Notes: generated by a model from the letters alone, not told the origin. 64,000 nt of DNA from a virus (IMGVR_UViG_3300044639_001309:1-64000); one strand, 5' to 3'. Counted from the first letter of the stretch, positions 37,644-46,223 are shown. Translations and numbers: made by a program.

Positions 37644-37785
37644 TTTGGGTACTCTGAGTTTCTAACCATCTGATTATAGCATGTCGATTGGCACAATCAT
37701 CAGGAATGAGTGTGACGTCAACAGGCGGCCGGGTAGATGTACACCCTGTAATTAATAAAATGGATAAAAGAAAAATCCTGTTCAT
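37570..37785 (-). CDS. Leaderless early lipoprotein (71 aa)
   Basis: ATG 37785 is exactly six bases after TATAAT. MNRIFLLSILLITGC (lipobox LITGC, Cys15) then TSTRPPVDVTLIPDDCANRH and RIWRIRYICQPV. The IPD-CANR-AI---LE...RIW--RY-CQP pattern occurs in other phage lipoproteins. Early expression plus lipidation suggests an envelope or exclusion role (inference). Confidence 0.72.
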   Translation of the reverse strand: MNRIFLLSILLITGCTSTRPPVDVTLIPDDCANRHAIIRWLETQSTQNDSAEFQRQVRGRIWRIRYICQPV

Positions 37786-37791
37786 GTAGCT

Positions 37792-37820
37792 ATTATACAC
37801 AAACAGGATTTATTGGTCAA
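37792..37820 (-). promoter_or_regulatory. Sigma70-type promoter, leaderless start
   Basis: TTGACC (37815-37820), 17 bp, TATAAT (37792-37797), six bases to ATG 37785. Confidence 0.87.
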
Positions 37821-37837
37821 CTAGACCGGTAGCCAAA

Positions 37838-38113
37838 TTACTTCTTGGCTGTGTTATTTTGGTAAGCCTTCATGATACCTTCACCAAACTTGGTGTAGTC
37901 AAATTTCATTGCTTCCTGGCCAGCTTTTACCATTTCTTGTGATACTGTAGTAAAAGTATCCATTCCAACCTTGGCAGCTTTTTTGGTGTAGTCTGCTTGG
38001 GCGTCAATAAACTTGACCATTGAGTCTTTAACAGTTTCGTTTTGAACGAATGTATTAACAAAAGTTTTTTTACCGGTTTGAACGGTGTCGATTAGTGCGT
38101 CTGCTGTGAACAT
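37838..38113 (-). CDS. Phasin-like small protein (91 aa)
   Basis: MFTADALIDTVQTGKKTFVN, FIDAQADYTKKAAKVGMDTF, TVSQEMVKAGQEAMKFDYTK: amphipathic helices as in phasin-family proteins, which coat PHA granules. Phage homologues of this outline occur in T4-like aquatic phages with unknown role. AAGGAG upstream; promoter at 38180-38208. Confidence 0.62.
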   Translation of the reverse strand: MFTADALIDTVQTGKKTFVNTFVQNETVKDSMVKFIDAQADYTKKAAKVGMDTFTTVSQEMVKAGQEAMKFDYTKFGEGIMKAYQNNTAKK

Positions 38114-38179
38114 AGTGTTCTCCTTTAATTAAGCGAGTTTACAATTTAGGACCCGGCCTATCCAGCGTCCTTAGTGTAT

Positions 38180-38208
38180 ATTATATATGATAAATTGTTG
38201 CACCGCAA
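38180..38208 (-). promoter_or_regulatory. Probable sigma70-type promoter
   Basis: TTGCGG (38203-38208), 17 bp, TATAAT (38180-38185) on the complement; leader of about 60 bases. Confidence 0.55.
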
Positions 38209-38267
38209 CATTTTTACGTGCTATTTTGGTACTTTTGGATAAATTGATAGTGTCTGAGTTTAGTAGT

Positions 38268-38273
38268 TAAATA
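38268..38273 (+). promoter_or_regulatory. TAAATA late-promoter-like motif
   Basis: AGTTAAATATT: TAAATA ends five bases before ATG 38279; predicted leaderless late mRNA. Confidence 0.5.
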
Positions 38274-38278
38274 TTATT

Positions 38279-39349
38279 ATGTACAACATTTACGTAGACA
38301 CAGAACAAGCCCACTGGTGGCTCAGTCAAGCAACCACATTTTTAAAAATTGGAGACTATACTGTTACATCAGATTTAGAAGAATGGTCGGCTTCACCAGA
38401 CCGAATAGCCCTGGTTGAAATTTTAGAATTTTCCAATGAAGTTAAAGAAAAAGTCACCCACATTTGTAAAACCGGGCACATGGTGTTGATTTTCATGCCC
38501 AAACTGGTTGAATCCGATTGGTGCAAAGAATTTGATTCTTCTAATGTGTTCTTTTTTATAGGTGGTAGTTTAAATTTTGAATTAAACTACTCAGAAGTAA
38601 ATTTGTGCCCTTATTTCTTTTGGAGTACCAAAGATTTTTATGTTGGTAATCCAAATATACTGGAACAGTTGACATTTGAAAACAAAACACATTATTTTGA
38701 TGTGTTGTTGGGCCGACACAAGTTGCACAGAGACATGGTGTTTAAAAATATTGACCATGATAAAAATATTGTTACATATTTTCCAACAGATCAAGATCTT
38801 GACCTAAGAAATTACTCTGAATCTGAATTTGCATGGCCTTCTGAAATATTGCCCAAGCCCGAACAGGAAATTCCATTTACTGTGCAAGAAGTCCTGGTAA
38901 ACAATCAAATTGTTAGCTTGAGTCAAATTATACCAGTGGACATTTATAATAAAACACATTTTTCATTTGTGGCAGAAACTGTGCCTGCTAACGAATGGAC
39001 TTTTTTTACAGAAAAGATAGTTAAACCAATACTGGCACGTAGACTGTTTATTGTGGCGGCTGGCAAGCACTATCTGAAAAATCTAAGACGTCTTGGGTTT
39101 AAAACATTTAACAAAGTCATAGATGAAAGCTACGATGGCATAGACAACACAGAAACTCGCGTTAAAATGGCCTGTGACCAAGCAGAATACTTGACCGCTT
39201 TAGATCCAGCAGAAGTCACACATCAAATACAATCCATTGTTGAACATAATTACAATGTCATGATGGACACTGATTGGCAACAAACAATGCATAAAGACAT
39301 TGCAAGTGTTCTAATAAAATACCGTTATCTTAAAGATCATAGTAAATAA
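38279..39349 (+). CDS. Glycosyltransferase-like phage protein 1
   Basis: 356 residues. The C-terminal third (FTEKIVKPILARRLFIVAAG, LRRLGFKTFNKVIDESYDGI) is shared with 54209-55492 and resembles the nucleotide-sugar-binding half of GT-B fucosyltransferase-like enzymes (E-K----I-----P--G). The N-terminal part (MYNIYVDTEQAHWWLSQATT) is unrelated and unrecognised. A sugar-transfer role is inferred from the shared module only. Confidence 0.62.
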   Translation: MYNIYVDTEQAHWWLSQATTFLKIGDYTVTSDLEEWSASPDRIALVEILEFSNEVKEKVTHICKTGHMVLIFMPKLVESDWCKEFDSSNVFFFIGGSLNFELNYSEVNLCPYFFWSTKDFYVGNPNILEQLTFENKTHYFDVLLGRHKLHRDMVFKNIDHDKNIVTYFPTDQDLDLRNYSESEFAWPSEILPKPEQEIPFTVQEVLVNNQIVSLSQIIPVDIYNKTHFSFVAETVPANEWTFFTEKIVKPILARRLFIVAAGKHYLKNLRRLGFKTFNKVIDESYDGIDNTETRVKMACDQAEYLTALDPAEVTHQIQSIVEHNYNVMMDTDWQQTMHKDIASVLIKYRYLKDHSK

Positions 39350-39365
39350 CATATAGGAGAATCAA

Positions 39366-39674
39366 ATGATTACATTTATTAAAAAACTTTTTGGGCTAGA
39401 GAAACCCGCAGTTGCGGAAGCAAAGACAGAAGCACCGTATAAGGTTGAAGTTGCACCAATGGTTGATACAGCAGACATTGCTATTGCTCAACTTCCAACC
39501 CCGGTAGCTGAAATTGTGCCCGTGGGCTTTGCTGACATGCCAGTGACAGTTGCACCAACAGAAGTACCAGCTAAACCCAAAGCAACTGTTAAGAAACAAC
39601 AGCCTAAAAAGAAACCGGCTGCTGTCAAAGCACCTACAAAATCTCGAACACCCCGAAAACCCCCGGCAAAATAA
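39366..39674 (+). CDS. Small protein with histone-like Lys/Pro tail (102 aa)
   Basis: AGGAG precedes ATG 39366. Amphipathic N-terminus MITFIKKLFGLEKPAV, low-complexity middle, then a strongly basic tail (AKPKATVKKQQPKKKPAAVK, SRTPRKPPAK) like a histone H1 tail. DNA binding is plausible from charge. 16 bases after the glycosyltransferase-like gene, likely one transcript. Confidence 0.62.
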   Translation: MITFIKKLFGLEKPAVAEAKTEAPYKVEVAPMVDTADIAIAQLPTPVAEIVPVGFADMPVTVAPTEVPAKPKATVKKQQPKKKPAAVKAPTKSRTPRKPPAK

Positions 39675-39685
39675 AATTCTTTAGA

Positions 39686-40222
39686 TTATATCACAAGTGG
39701 TATAACAAGCCAAATGCCTTGGGTTAACAGCAATGTTCCAAAAATACTTACGCCGATACTGCCCCAAAACATACGTTTGTCCACAGCTAAAATACTAGCA
39801 GACAGTAGTACAATGGCCAACTGGAATGCCATTGCGGCAAACGTCAACCATGGGGTATGTTTCTTGGCTTCATCACGTTCGGCTTCAATCTGTAATGCTT
39901 TGGCCATCAACTCTTTCTTGCCCTCACCTTTGGCTGGGTCAGACTCGTAACGATCAATCTTGGCTTGTAGTTGTTCTTTGCGTTTTGGATCTGTGGTGGT
40001 TTCTAACTGTCCTTCGGCAATACTTTGTTTGATACTCTTGGCTTGATAAAAGTTCCAAGTATCATTTGCTTTGATGGTGTTACTTAATATCTTGCTACTA
40101 AATCCGCTAGACATATAGGTTGTAATTGCTAATAATAGTGCAATGACAGTAATGACCCATCCTGCTCTATCTTTAATTTGTGCTTCACGTTCAGAACGTG
40201 ACAATGTTTTTACTTCTGCCAT
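39686..40222 (-). CDS. DUF4337-like membrane protein (178 aa)
   Basis: Three hydrophobic helices: about 23-42 (VITVIALLLAITTYMS), 124-145 (PWLTFAAMAFQLAIVLLSAS) and 152-176 (GSIGVSIFGTLLLTQGIWLV), with NDTWNFYQAKSIKQSI in the periplasmic or cytoplasmic loop, a DUF4337 hallmark. Predicted inner-membrane protein of unknown function. A TAAATAAT motif 23 bases upstream suggests late expression. Confidence 0.72.
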   Translation of the reverse strand: MAEVKTLSRSEREAQIKDRAGWVITVIALLLAITTYMSSGFSSKILSNTIKANDTWNFYQAKSIKQSIAEGQLETTTDPKRKEQLQAKIDRYESDPAKGEGKKELMAKALQIEAERDEAKKHTPWLTFAAMAFQLAIVLLSASILAVDKRMFWGSIGVSIFGTLLLTQGIWLVIPLVI

Positions 40223-40244
40223 GTTAAGTCTTTCTTTAATATAT

Positions 40245-40250
40245 TATTTA
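40245..40250 (-). promoter_or_regulatory. ATAAATA-type late-promoter-like motif
   Basis: GATAAATAATAT on the complement, about 23 bases before ATG 40222. Confidence 0.5.
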
Positions 40251-40730
40251 TCTGGTGATCATAGCAAAAGTGAACAGCACAACAGGGATCGCTATTGCCA
40301 TGAAACTTGTACCTATAAGCAGTCTATCTATCATGTCGGACTGTGCTTGTATCCTGGCATTTTTTATGTCTGCCTGTAGTTTGGCACGTTCCTTGTACAT
40401 ACGCACACGCTCGGCCATCATTTCATCCCAGACATCTTTGTTGCCAGACCATATCAACATTTCTTTTAGTTCTTTTTCAGCATCACGCAGGGCTTTACTC
40501 TGCATGGCAATCTGTACAGACATTGCTCTAATCTGTCCGTCAGTGAGAATTTTTTTACTGGTTTGTGCCTCTATGCTGGCAGCGTGAATTGTGTCGCTGT
40601 TTTCAAAAAACTTAGCAAACTGACCGTATAGACTGTTGACATCTTTGCCTAGGGCAATGGCCTTTTTGATATAATTTACCGATTGTTGAGCGGCCGTGAA
40701 CGCAATGCCAATTGTGATAGGATCAATCAT
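40248..40730 (-). CDS. Conserved phage protein with C-terminal membrane helix (160 aa)
   Basis: MIDPITIGIAFTAAQQSVNY, IKKAIALGKDVNSLYGQFAK, a helical middle, then a C-terminal anchor (LLIGTSFMAIAIPVVLFTFA). It overlaps the 54-aa gene upstream by ATGA. Similar short proteins occur in cyanophages. Unknown function. Confidence 0.7.
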   Translation of the reverse strand: MIDPITIGIAFTAAQQSVNYIKKAIALGKDVNSLYGQFAKFFENSDTIHAASIEAQTSKKILTDGQIRAMSVQIAMQSKALRDAEKELKEMLIWSGNKDVWDEMMAERVRMYKERAKLQADIKNARIQAQSDMIDRLLIGTSFMAIAIPVVLFTFAMITR

Positions 40731-40891
40731 GTTTTCTTAGGATCCTTATCTTTAGGTTGCGGCGGGGGTTTAGACCATTCTAGGCATACCACTCTGCGAT
40801 TGTAGACATCGCCCGTCCATGTCCATTTCACACACCTTGGCTCTTGGGCTAGCATACCTGCTAACATTATTGAGCCTATGGCGTTGAACAT
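40727..40891 (-). CDS. Small phage protein (54 aa)
   Basis: MFNAIGSIMLAGMLAQEPRC, VKWTWTGDVYNRRVVCLEWS, KPPPQPKDKD. CVKWTWTGDVYNR-V-CLEW is a recurrent small T4-like phage signature, with two Cys that may pair; the N-terminus could be a signal. Function unknown. Confidence 0.66.
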   Translation of the reverse strand: MFNAIGSIMLAGMLAQEPRCVKWTWTGDVYNRRVVCLEWSKPPPQPKDKDPKKT

Positions 40892-40892
40892 G

Positions 40893-41513
40893 TTACTTGT
40901 TGGCCAATGGATTATCCATGGCTTTTTGTATTTTACTATCGACTTCTCTCTTTAGTGTTTCTACTTCGCGATTGATTTCTCTACGGGCCGCAGTAAATTC
41001 ACTGTTGATTTCTTTGCGTGTGTTTTCCATATCTCGGCGAATTGCAGCCGCTTCGGTCCTAGCACGTTCCAGGTCTTCACGCACAGCCTTGCGCATGTCA
41101 CGCATTTCTGACTCAGTTTCACGCTGTGCATTCTTAACGCTACGTTCTACTTGCTCGGTCACAGTTTCATTACGGCGAATATCATTCTTCAAATCAGTTT
41201 TGATATCACGTGTGTAGTCGCTGGTTTTGCTAGAGTTTTCTTCGATCACTGCCAGTCGCTTGTCAAATCCACTTAGGTCTGGAGCGGCATATTCAGCAAT
41301 CTTTTTCTTCATGCCCACGTAGTCTTTGTACACTTCAAATGATCCATACAGTCCACCTAGTATAGATGATACGATTGTGGCTGCAACCATTAGTTTGGCT
41401 GGGGTAAACTCGTAGCCGCCAATGCTTATAACAGTATCTTTTGATGCGTACTTTTTGGCGGCTGCTTCTAGTTCATCAACCTTTGCGTTTACGTTTTTTA
41501 TTTCTTCTGCCAT
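40893..41513 (-). CDS. Membrane-anchored coiled-coil protein (206 aa)
   Basis: A hydrophobic segment at about 38-60 (PAKLMVAATIVSSILGGLYG) precedes a long coiled coil (residues 75-200: KKIAEYAAPDLSGFDKRLAV, TEQVERSVKNAQRETESEMR, NREVETLKREVDSKIQKAMD). Probably membrane-attached with an extended helical domain. Known in similar phages only as hypothetical. Confidence 0.68.
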   Translation of the reverse strand: MAEEIKNVNAKVDELEAAAKKYASKDTVISIGGYEFTPAKLMVAATIVSSILGGLYGSFEVYKDYVGMKKKIAEYAAPDLSGFDKRLAVIEENSSKTSDYTRDIKTDLKNDIRRNETVTEQVERSVKNAQRETESEMRDMRKAVREDLERARTEAAAIRRDMENTRKEINSEFTAARREINREVETLKREVDSKIQKAMDNPLANK

Positions 41514-41523
41514 TTTTGTTTCC

Positions 41524-43890
41524 TTATTTGTATTGTAGGTTCACCAAGTCTTGGTGTAATCGATCACTAGACAATTGACGTAAGACTCTGGCATTGTCTA
41601 CATTAACTTGATTCCGGTAAATCTCTCGTGGTGCATAGAATGCCACATCAGGCATCATCATTGAGTATGCTTGATAACCAGCAGGTTGTGTCGCCATTCT
41701 AGTTATATCTACCCTGCCTGCTAGTTCATTTGGTTGAACATTTTTGTTTACTGCGTCTGTCTTTTGTTCTTGTGTAATTGCATTTGGCAACATCGGGCGC
41801 TGTTCTATAGCATCATTTAACGGTGAACGACCGCCTACTTTGATACCTTCAGTTTGGGGAGTTGATTCGGGTTCTATTTGTATATTTGATCGTCCAGTTG
41901 GTAACTGAAATCCAAAGTTGGTTAATGATGATTCAACTGCTGAAAATGCACTAGTAGAAGGTGCTGAAATAGAGCTGAATTGATATGTTGTAGTAAGTGC
42001 CGATAATCCTGTACCAGTACTTTGAACAGTTTCAGTTGTGGTTGCTTGCGTTGGCGGGCGTATTGCTTCTATACTTGTGGCAGTAGAAGCTTGACCTGTT
42101 GGTAATGAAAATGCACTGACTTGAGTTTGAGTTGCTGTTCTAGTTGTGGTACCCGATGATGCACCTGTTACTGTTGAACTACTAGCCATACTTTGTGCAA
42201 CTGCGGAACCAGCTACTGCTTCTGCTTGTTGCTGTGCAGATGTAGCAGATTGAGTAGCCTGTGCTTCGGCGGCCTGAACAACTGCTTTTGCTTCATTGCC
42301 TATTCTAGCTTGATTACTACTAATCATACTCATTACGGAACTTAATGATACCGGCGAAGATGATGTGCTTTTGTTATCACCGGCTGTTTTAACTTCACCT
42401 GCTCGGGGTTGACTACTGCCGCCACTTGGTGGAGGAGGTTGATTTGCAGGCGGTGGACCTGCTGGATTATTAGAAGCAGTTTGTGTTGTTCCTGGCGGTG
42501 GTGGACTACCCGGAGGAGGCTGACTTCCAGGTGGGGGCTCTGAACCTGGTGGTGGCTGACTTCCCGGCGGGGATCCGGCAGCTCCTTCAGTGCCCGGTGG
42601 AGGTGGAGGTCGCGTGGGGTCAGACTGTGTACCAGTTGTTGGGTCTATGAATGGTGCACCATCAGTGCCCATCATATTGTTTGAAGTTGTATTATTAGCC
42701 ATGGATTGTTTAGCCATAGCATAAGCATAGCCCTTACAATTAGTACTATATAAGGGATTAGCAACACAAGGATCAGCAGTATAAATCATTGTTGCCCATG
42801 CACCTTCCACAGAAGAACCGGTGCCTGATGCTGACCCTACAATTCTACCTGTACCCAACATGGATTGATTCATACTAACTGGCAACAAATATTTGTCACT
42901 AACCGATCCACTGGTGCCATCACCCGTAAAACTGTAAGTCTTTGATTGTATAGACTGGTTGCCACTGTTTGTAAGTGAGACTGTGGCATTAGCATACGCA
43001 GGTATGTTCATGGTCCAACTACACGACCCATCTTGATTCCAAGCAGTACATCCTGAAAAACCTTGCCCAACTCTCCAGTTGAACCCGTAGTTGAATCCAT
43101 GTATGGTTGCCCCAACTCCGGCATTCTGCAATGCGGTGTTGATTGCAAACGCTTGATTTAGACTTGATCCACCTTGAGTTGAATCTAACAAATTATTGGT
43201 ATTAAGAATACTGCTGAAGCCAGCACATGTTGAACTATAAGCAGGATTGGTAGCACACGGATCTACTTTGTATTTTAAACGAAAATCAACATTCATAACT
43301 TCTGGACCATAATTGCCTGCCCAGAAATTATTATCTCTGCCCACCATACCTACTTGTGCTGTGCTTAGTGTTGATGCAATGTAAGATGTAGCAAATGTCT
43401 CGTTGAAATTAAAAGTAGTCCAGTTGTATTTGTTATTAGTTGCCGCAGAGTAATCATAGTTTGCTATTAAGTTGCCACCTGAACCATACAACTTGACATA
43501 AGCGGCAAGATAATCCTGTCTAGCATCGTCCCATCCATTGCCGTTCTTGGCCATGAAGCTGTAGTTAAATCCAGAAAGTTGCACACCTGCTCCGCCCGCA
43601 GATAATGCTGTGTTTATGTTAATGACCTGATTCAGGTCTGCGGTGCCATAACTGAAATTGATGTAGCCGCCTGGTCTAATACTAGGGTTTGGTCCACAGT
43701 TGCCTGGTTCACCGGCATAAAAGCACAGTTGATTAACATACACGCCATTGTTCCAGGTACTGGTTGTACCCGTAGGTGAAGTACTGTAATTTATTAAATT
43801 ACCTGTAGTGGATATATCTTGACTGTTAGAATAACTTGCGGACAACAACGCCAAGGATAGCGCCAATGCCAACTTTCTTATAAGTGTCAT
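41524..43890 (-). CDS. Large secreted phage protein with PPG repeats (788 aa)
   Basis: Signal peptide (LIRKLALALSLALLSASYSNSQ). Residues 23-230 and 235-395 form two similar beta-rich modules (GGYINFSYGTADLNQVININ / SSLNQAFAINTALQNAG, each followed by GFNYSF, GFNYGF). A proline hinge of PPGSQPPPGSEPPPGSQPPP type lies around 425-475, then a Ser/Thr/Ala-rich part and a charged C-terminus (RREIYRNQVNVDNARV-like, near QLSSDRLHQDLVNLQYK). It overlaps the preceding gene by 65 bases. Exported; possibly surface or virion-exported protein. Confidence 0.68.
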   Translation of the reverse strand: MTLIRKLALALSLALLSASYSNSQDISTTGNLINYSTSPTGTTSTWNNGVYVNQLCFYAGEPGNCGPNPSIRPGGYINFSYGTADLNQVININTALSAGGAGVQLSGFNYSFMAKNGNGWDDARQDYLAAYVKLYGSGGNLIANYDYSAATNNKYNWTTFNFNETFATSYIASTLSTAQVGMVGRDNNFWAGNYGPEVMNVDFRLKYKVDPCATNPAYSSTCAGFSSILNTNNLLDSTQGGSSLNQAFAINTALQNAGVGATIHGFNYGFNWRVGQGFSGCTAWNQDGSCSWTMNIPAYANATVSLTNSGNQSIQSKTYSFTGDGTSGSVSDKYLLPVSMNQSMLGTGRIVGSASGTGSSVEGAWATMIYTADPCVANPLYSTNCKGYAYAMAKQSMANNTTSNNMMGTDGAPFIDPTTGTQSDPTRPPPPPGTEGAAGSPPGSQPPPGSEPPPGSQPPPGSPPPPGTTQTASNNPAGPPPANQPPPPSGGSSQPRAGEVKTAGDNKSTSSSPVSLSSVMSMISSNQARIGNEAKAVVQAAEAQATQSATSAQQQAEAVAGSAVAQSMASSSTVTGASSGTTTRTATQTQVSAFSLPTGQASTATSIEAIRPPTQATTTETVQSTGTGLSALTTTYQFSSISAPSTSAFSAVESSLTNFGFQLPTGRSNIQIEPESTPQTEGIKVGGRSPLNDAIEQRPMLPNAITQEQKTDAVNKNVQPNELAGRVDITRMATQPAGYQAYSMMMPDVAFYAPREIYRNQVNVDNARVLRQLSSDRLHQDLVNLQYK

Positions 43891-45049
43891 CTATTTTTAC
43901 CTCATCCAACTTTGGAATCTTGTCTGGATTTGCTTCCCACTGTGCTCGTGCTTGTTCACCAATCTTGCCTTCGTATGGGCAAGGGGTGCCTGCGGCCAAC
44001 ATAGCATCAAACACTCTACGGTCTTGGCACATGGTAGCAACCGCCGCAACCTTCATGCCCATGTCATACAAGGTTTTAGATAACTTCAATCGTTCGCAAT
44101 TCATATCTCTAACTGTGCCACCCGAACTTACACCAAATACCTGTGTCTGTACAGAGCCTGAACTACCTGTTGAACATAAATCAGCGTTGCCGCCACTCAG
44201 CATGGCAGGTGCTACCGCAGTAGGAGGAGGTTGAATCACTCGTTGCGTAATTTCAGTTTTATTAATATTAGTATTGGTTACCTCGCCTTGCTGAATATTT
44301 GTATTCACAGAACTGTTTTGATTAATATTATTATTGGTAGCTGTGATTGCGCTGGTTGAAGTACTGATATTACGATTGGTCATATCACCAGTGTTTACAT
44401 TATTGTTAGTAGAAGTGCTTGTACTAACGTTATTATTGTTGTTGGTGGCAGTACTTGTACTGTTATTAATGTTTCTATACGTCATATCACCGGTGTTGAC
44501 GTTGTTATTATTGTTAGTTGCTGTGCTAGTACTAGTTGAAGTATTAATATTTCTATAAGTCATATCACCAGTGTTGATATTGTTATTGGTATTAACATTA
44601 GTACTTGAACTGGTGCTTGCATTGTTGTTATTGTAAGTCATTGTACCGCTATTAACATTGTTGTTGTTATTGTTGTATGTCATTGTACCGGAGTTGACAT
44701 TATTGTTATTAATTGTGCTGGTACCTGAATTAATGTTGTTGTTGGTGTTGACACTGGTGCTAACGTTGTTATTGTTGTTGGTGTTAACACTGGTGCTGTT
44801 GACCGTGGCTGCGCTGGTGCTAGTGCTGTTGCTATTGGTATTGCTGTTTGATGTTACTGTGCTGGTACTGTTTGATGTACTGTTAGTATCAACTAGAGTC
44901 TTGGAGTCGTAGGTACCTTGATTAATAAGTGTACTTGTGCCGGTGGTTGTTCCACCAGCAGAACTGGATGTAGTAGTTGTTTGTGCCGTGGCAGTGGCAG
45001 TGACCACGAGCACCAGGCTAGCCAGGCCCAGGGCAATTTTTTTCATCAT
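43826..45049 (-). CDS. Secreted Asn/Thr/Ser-repeat protein (407 aa)
   Basis: ATG 45049 follows AAGGTGAG; a GTG six bases earlier is inside that site. Signal peptide MMKKIALGLASLVLVV...ATAQ. Residues about 60-270 are repeats of NNNNVNTGDMTYRNI / NSGTMTYNNNN type, likely a beta-solenoid. The C-terminus is a folded Cys domain (NADLCSTGSSG, RDMNCERLKL, VATMCQDRRV, AGTPCPYEGKIGEQARAQWE). Exported with its overlapping neighbour; fibre or matrix is possible (inference). Confidence 0.7.
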   Translation of the reverse strand: MMKKIALGLASLVLVVTATATAQTTTTSSSAGGTTTGTSTLINQGTYDSKTLVDTNSTSNSTSTVTSNSNTNSNSTSTSAATVNSTSVNTNNNNNVSTSVNTNNNINSGTSTINNNNVNSGTMTYNNNNNNVNSGTMTYNNNNASTSSSTNVNTNNNINTGDMTYRNINTSTSTSTATNNNNNVNTGDMTYRNINNSTSTATNNNNNVSTSTSTNNNVNTGDMTNRNISTSTSAITATNNNINQNSSVNTNIQQGEVTNTNINKTEITQRVIQPPPTAVAPAMLSGGNADLCSTGSSGSVQTQVFGVSSGGTVRDMNCERLKLSKTLYDMGMKVAAVATMCQDRRVFDAMLAAGTPCPYEGKIGEQARAQWEANPDKIPKLDEVKIDDTYKKVGIGAILGVVVRKLF

Positions 45050-45077
45050 ACTCACCTTATAGTTGTTATTGTCTCCG

Positions 45078-45083
45078 TATTTA
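45078..45083 (-). promoter_or_regulatory. ATAAATAC late-promoter-like motif
   Basis: On the complement, about 29 bases before ATG 45049, with AAGGTGAG between. Likely late promoter for the secreted pair. Confidence 0.55.
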
Positions 45084-45113
45084 TTTGTTATAAATCAACA
45101 GTTTAGTGGGTAT

Positions 45114-45134
45114 AAAAAAGCCCCTTTCGGGGCT
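45114..45134 (-). terminator. Intrinsic terminator after pstS
   Basis: AGCCCC GAAA GGGGCT stem (45119-45134) with a GAAA tetraloop and TTTTT on the complement. Confidence 0.92.
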
Positions 45135-45179
45135 CAGTGCCAGTTACGAGTTCTAGCCGTACTCTATTTTGTACGCGGT

Positions 45180-46181
45180 TTATTTAATCTGTGTCCACAC
45201 ACGCTCACGGATCTGCTTGGTTAAACTGTCTGGCAATGCCACATAGTCCAAATCAGCGGCATCTTTCTTACCATTCTTAAATGCCCAATCAAAGAACTTT
45301 AGTACTTCGTCACTGGTGGCTTTGCTCTTCGGTTCTTTGTACATGATGATGAAACTAGCTGAACTGACAGGCCAAGCATTGGGATTACGTTGATCCACAA
45401 TACTCAACCCCATACCAGGAACACTAAACCAATCAGCACCGTCTGCGGCTGCGGCAAATGTTAGGTCATCTGGACTAACATACCGGCCTGATTTGTTCTG
45501 TAGTTGTAGGAATGTCATGTTGTTTTTCTTAACATACGCATACTCTACATAGCCAATTGAACCTTTGATTCTGTTCACATTGGCAGCAACGCCTTCATTA
45601 CCTTTGCCACCAACTGCTGTAGCCGCCGGCCACTTGACTGCGGCACCACGACCCACACGCTGTAACCACTCAGGGCTAACTGTGGCAAGATAGTCTGTCC
45701 AGTTAAATGTTGTACCTGACCCATCAGCACGATGTACAATGGTGATAGGTTGATCGGGTAACTGTTTACCTGGATTCAATGCTGTTAATTTAGGATCATT
45801 CCACTTGGCAATGTTGCCCAAGAACACTTCTGCCATAACTGTACCAGTGATGCGTAGTTCACCTGGCTTGAATCCGTCTAAGTTTACAACAGGAACTGTT
45901 CCGCCAATGATAGCAGGAAACTGAACTTGTCCCATCTTGTCCAAGTTCTCACCGCTTACTGGGGCATCAGTTGCTCCAAAGTCCACGGTCTTGGCATTGA
46001 TCTGTCTGATGCCGCCCGAACTACCAATACTCTGATAGTTTAAACTAGTGCCTGTGGTTTTCTTATATCCTTCGGCCCACTTGGCATAGATTGGGAATGG
46101 AAATGTTGCGCCAGCACCTGTGATGTCTGCTTGTGCTGATAAAGTTACTGCGGCTAATAAAATTGCTAGTAGTTTGTTCAC
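45180..46181 (-). CDS. pstS: Phosphate-binding periplasmic protein PstS
   Basis: 333 residues. Signal peptide of 18 residues (NKLLAILLAAVTLSAQA), then the full PstS fold: TGAGATFPFPIYAKWAEGYK, SIGSSGGIRQINAKTVDFGA (phosphate-binding SGG), VHRADGSGTTFNWTDYL and GSIGYVEYAY. PstS delivers phosphate to the host PstCAB importer; aquatic T4-like phages carry it as an auxiliary metabolic gene. Preceded by a Pho-box-like direct repeat (46224-46241) and a TAAATA that could act as -10, followed by a strong terminator. Likely induced under phosphate limitation by the host PhoB. Confidence 0.95.
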   Translation of the reverse strand: MNKLLAILLAAVTLSAQADITGAGATFPFPIYAKWAEGYKKTTGTSLNYQSIGSSGGIRQINAKTVDFGATDAPVSGENLDKMGQVQFPAIIGGTVPVVNLDGFKPGELRITGTVMAEVFLGNIAKWNDPKLTALNPGKQLPDQPITIVHRADGSGTTFNWTDYLATVSPEWLQRVGRGAAVKWPAATAVGGKGNEGVAANVNRIKGSIGYVEYAYVKKNNMTFLQLQNKSGRYVSPDDLTFAAAADGADWFSVPGMGLSIVDQRNPNAWPVSSASFIIMYKEPKSKATSDEVLKFFDWAFKNGKKDAADLDYVALPDSLTKQIRERVWTQIK

Positions 46182-46206
46182 TGAGTTCTCCTTGTTGTGA
46201 CAAGAT

Positions 46207-46212
46207 TATTTA
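46207..46212 (-). promoter_or_regulatory. TAAATA element of the pstS promoter
   Basis: CTTAAATAATC on the complement, 11 bases after the Pho-box-like repeat and followed by AAGGAG. Could be the PhoB-dependent -10 or a phage late promoter, or both. Confidence 0.5.
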
Positions 46213-46223
46213 AGGAGAATAAT

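Noticed and set aside
44270-44900. Regular short repeats that could be taken for a CRISPR or tandem array
   Set aside because: They are codon repeats of the Asn/Thr/Ser-rich secreted protein in one open frame, without unique spacers of constant length.
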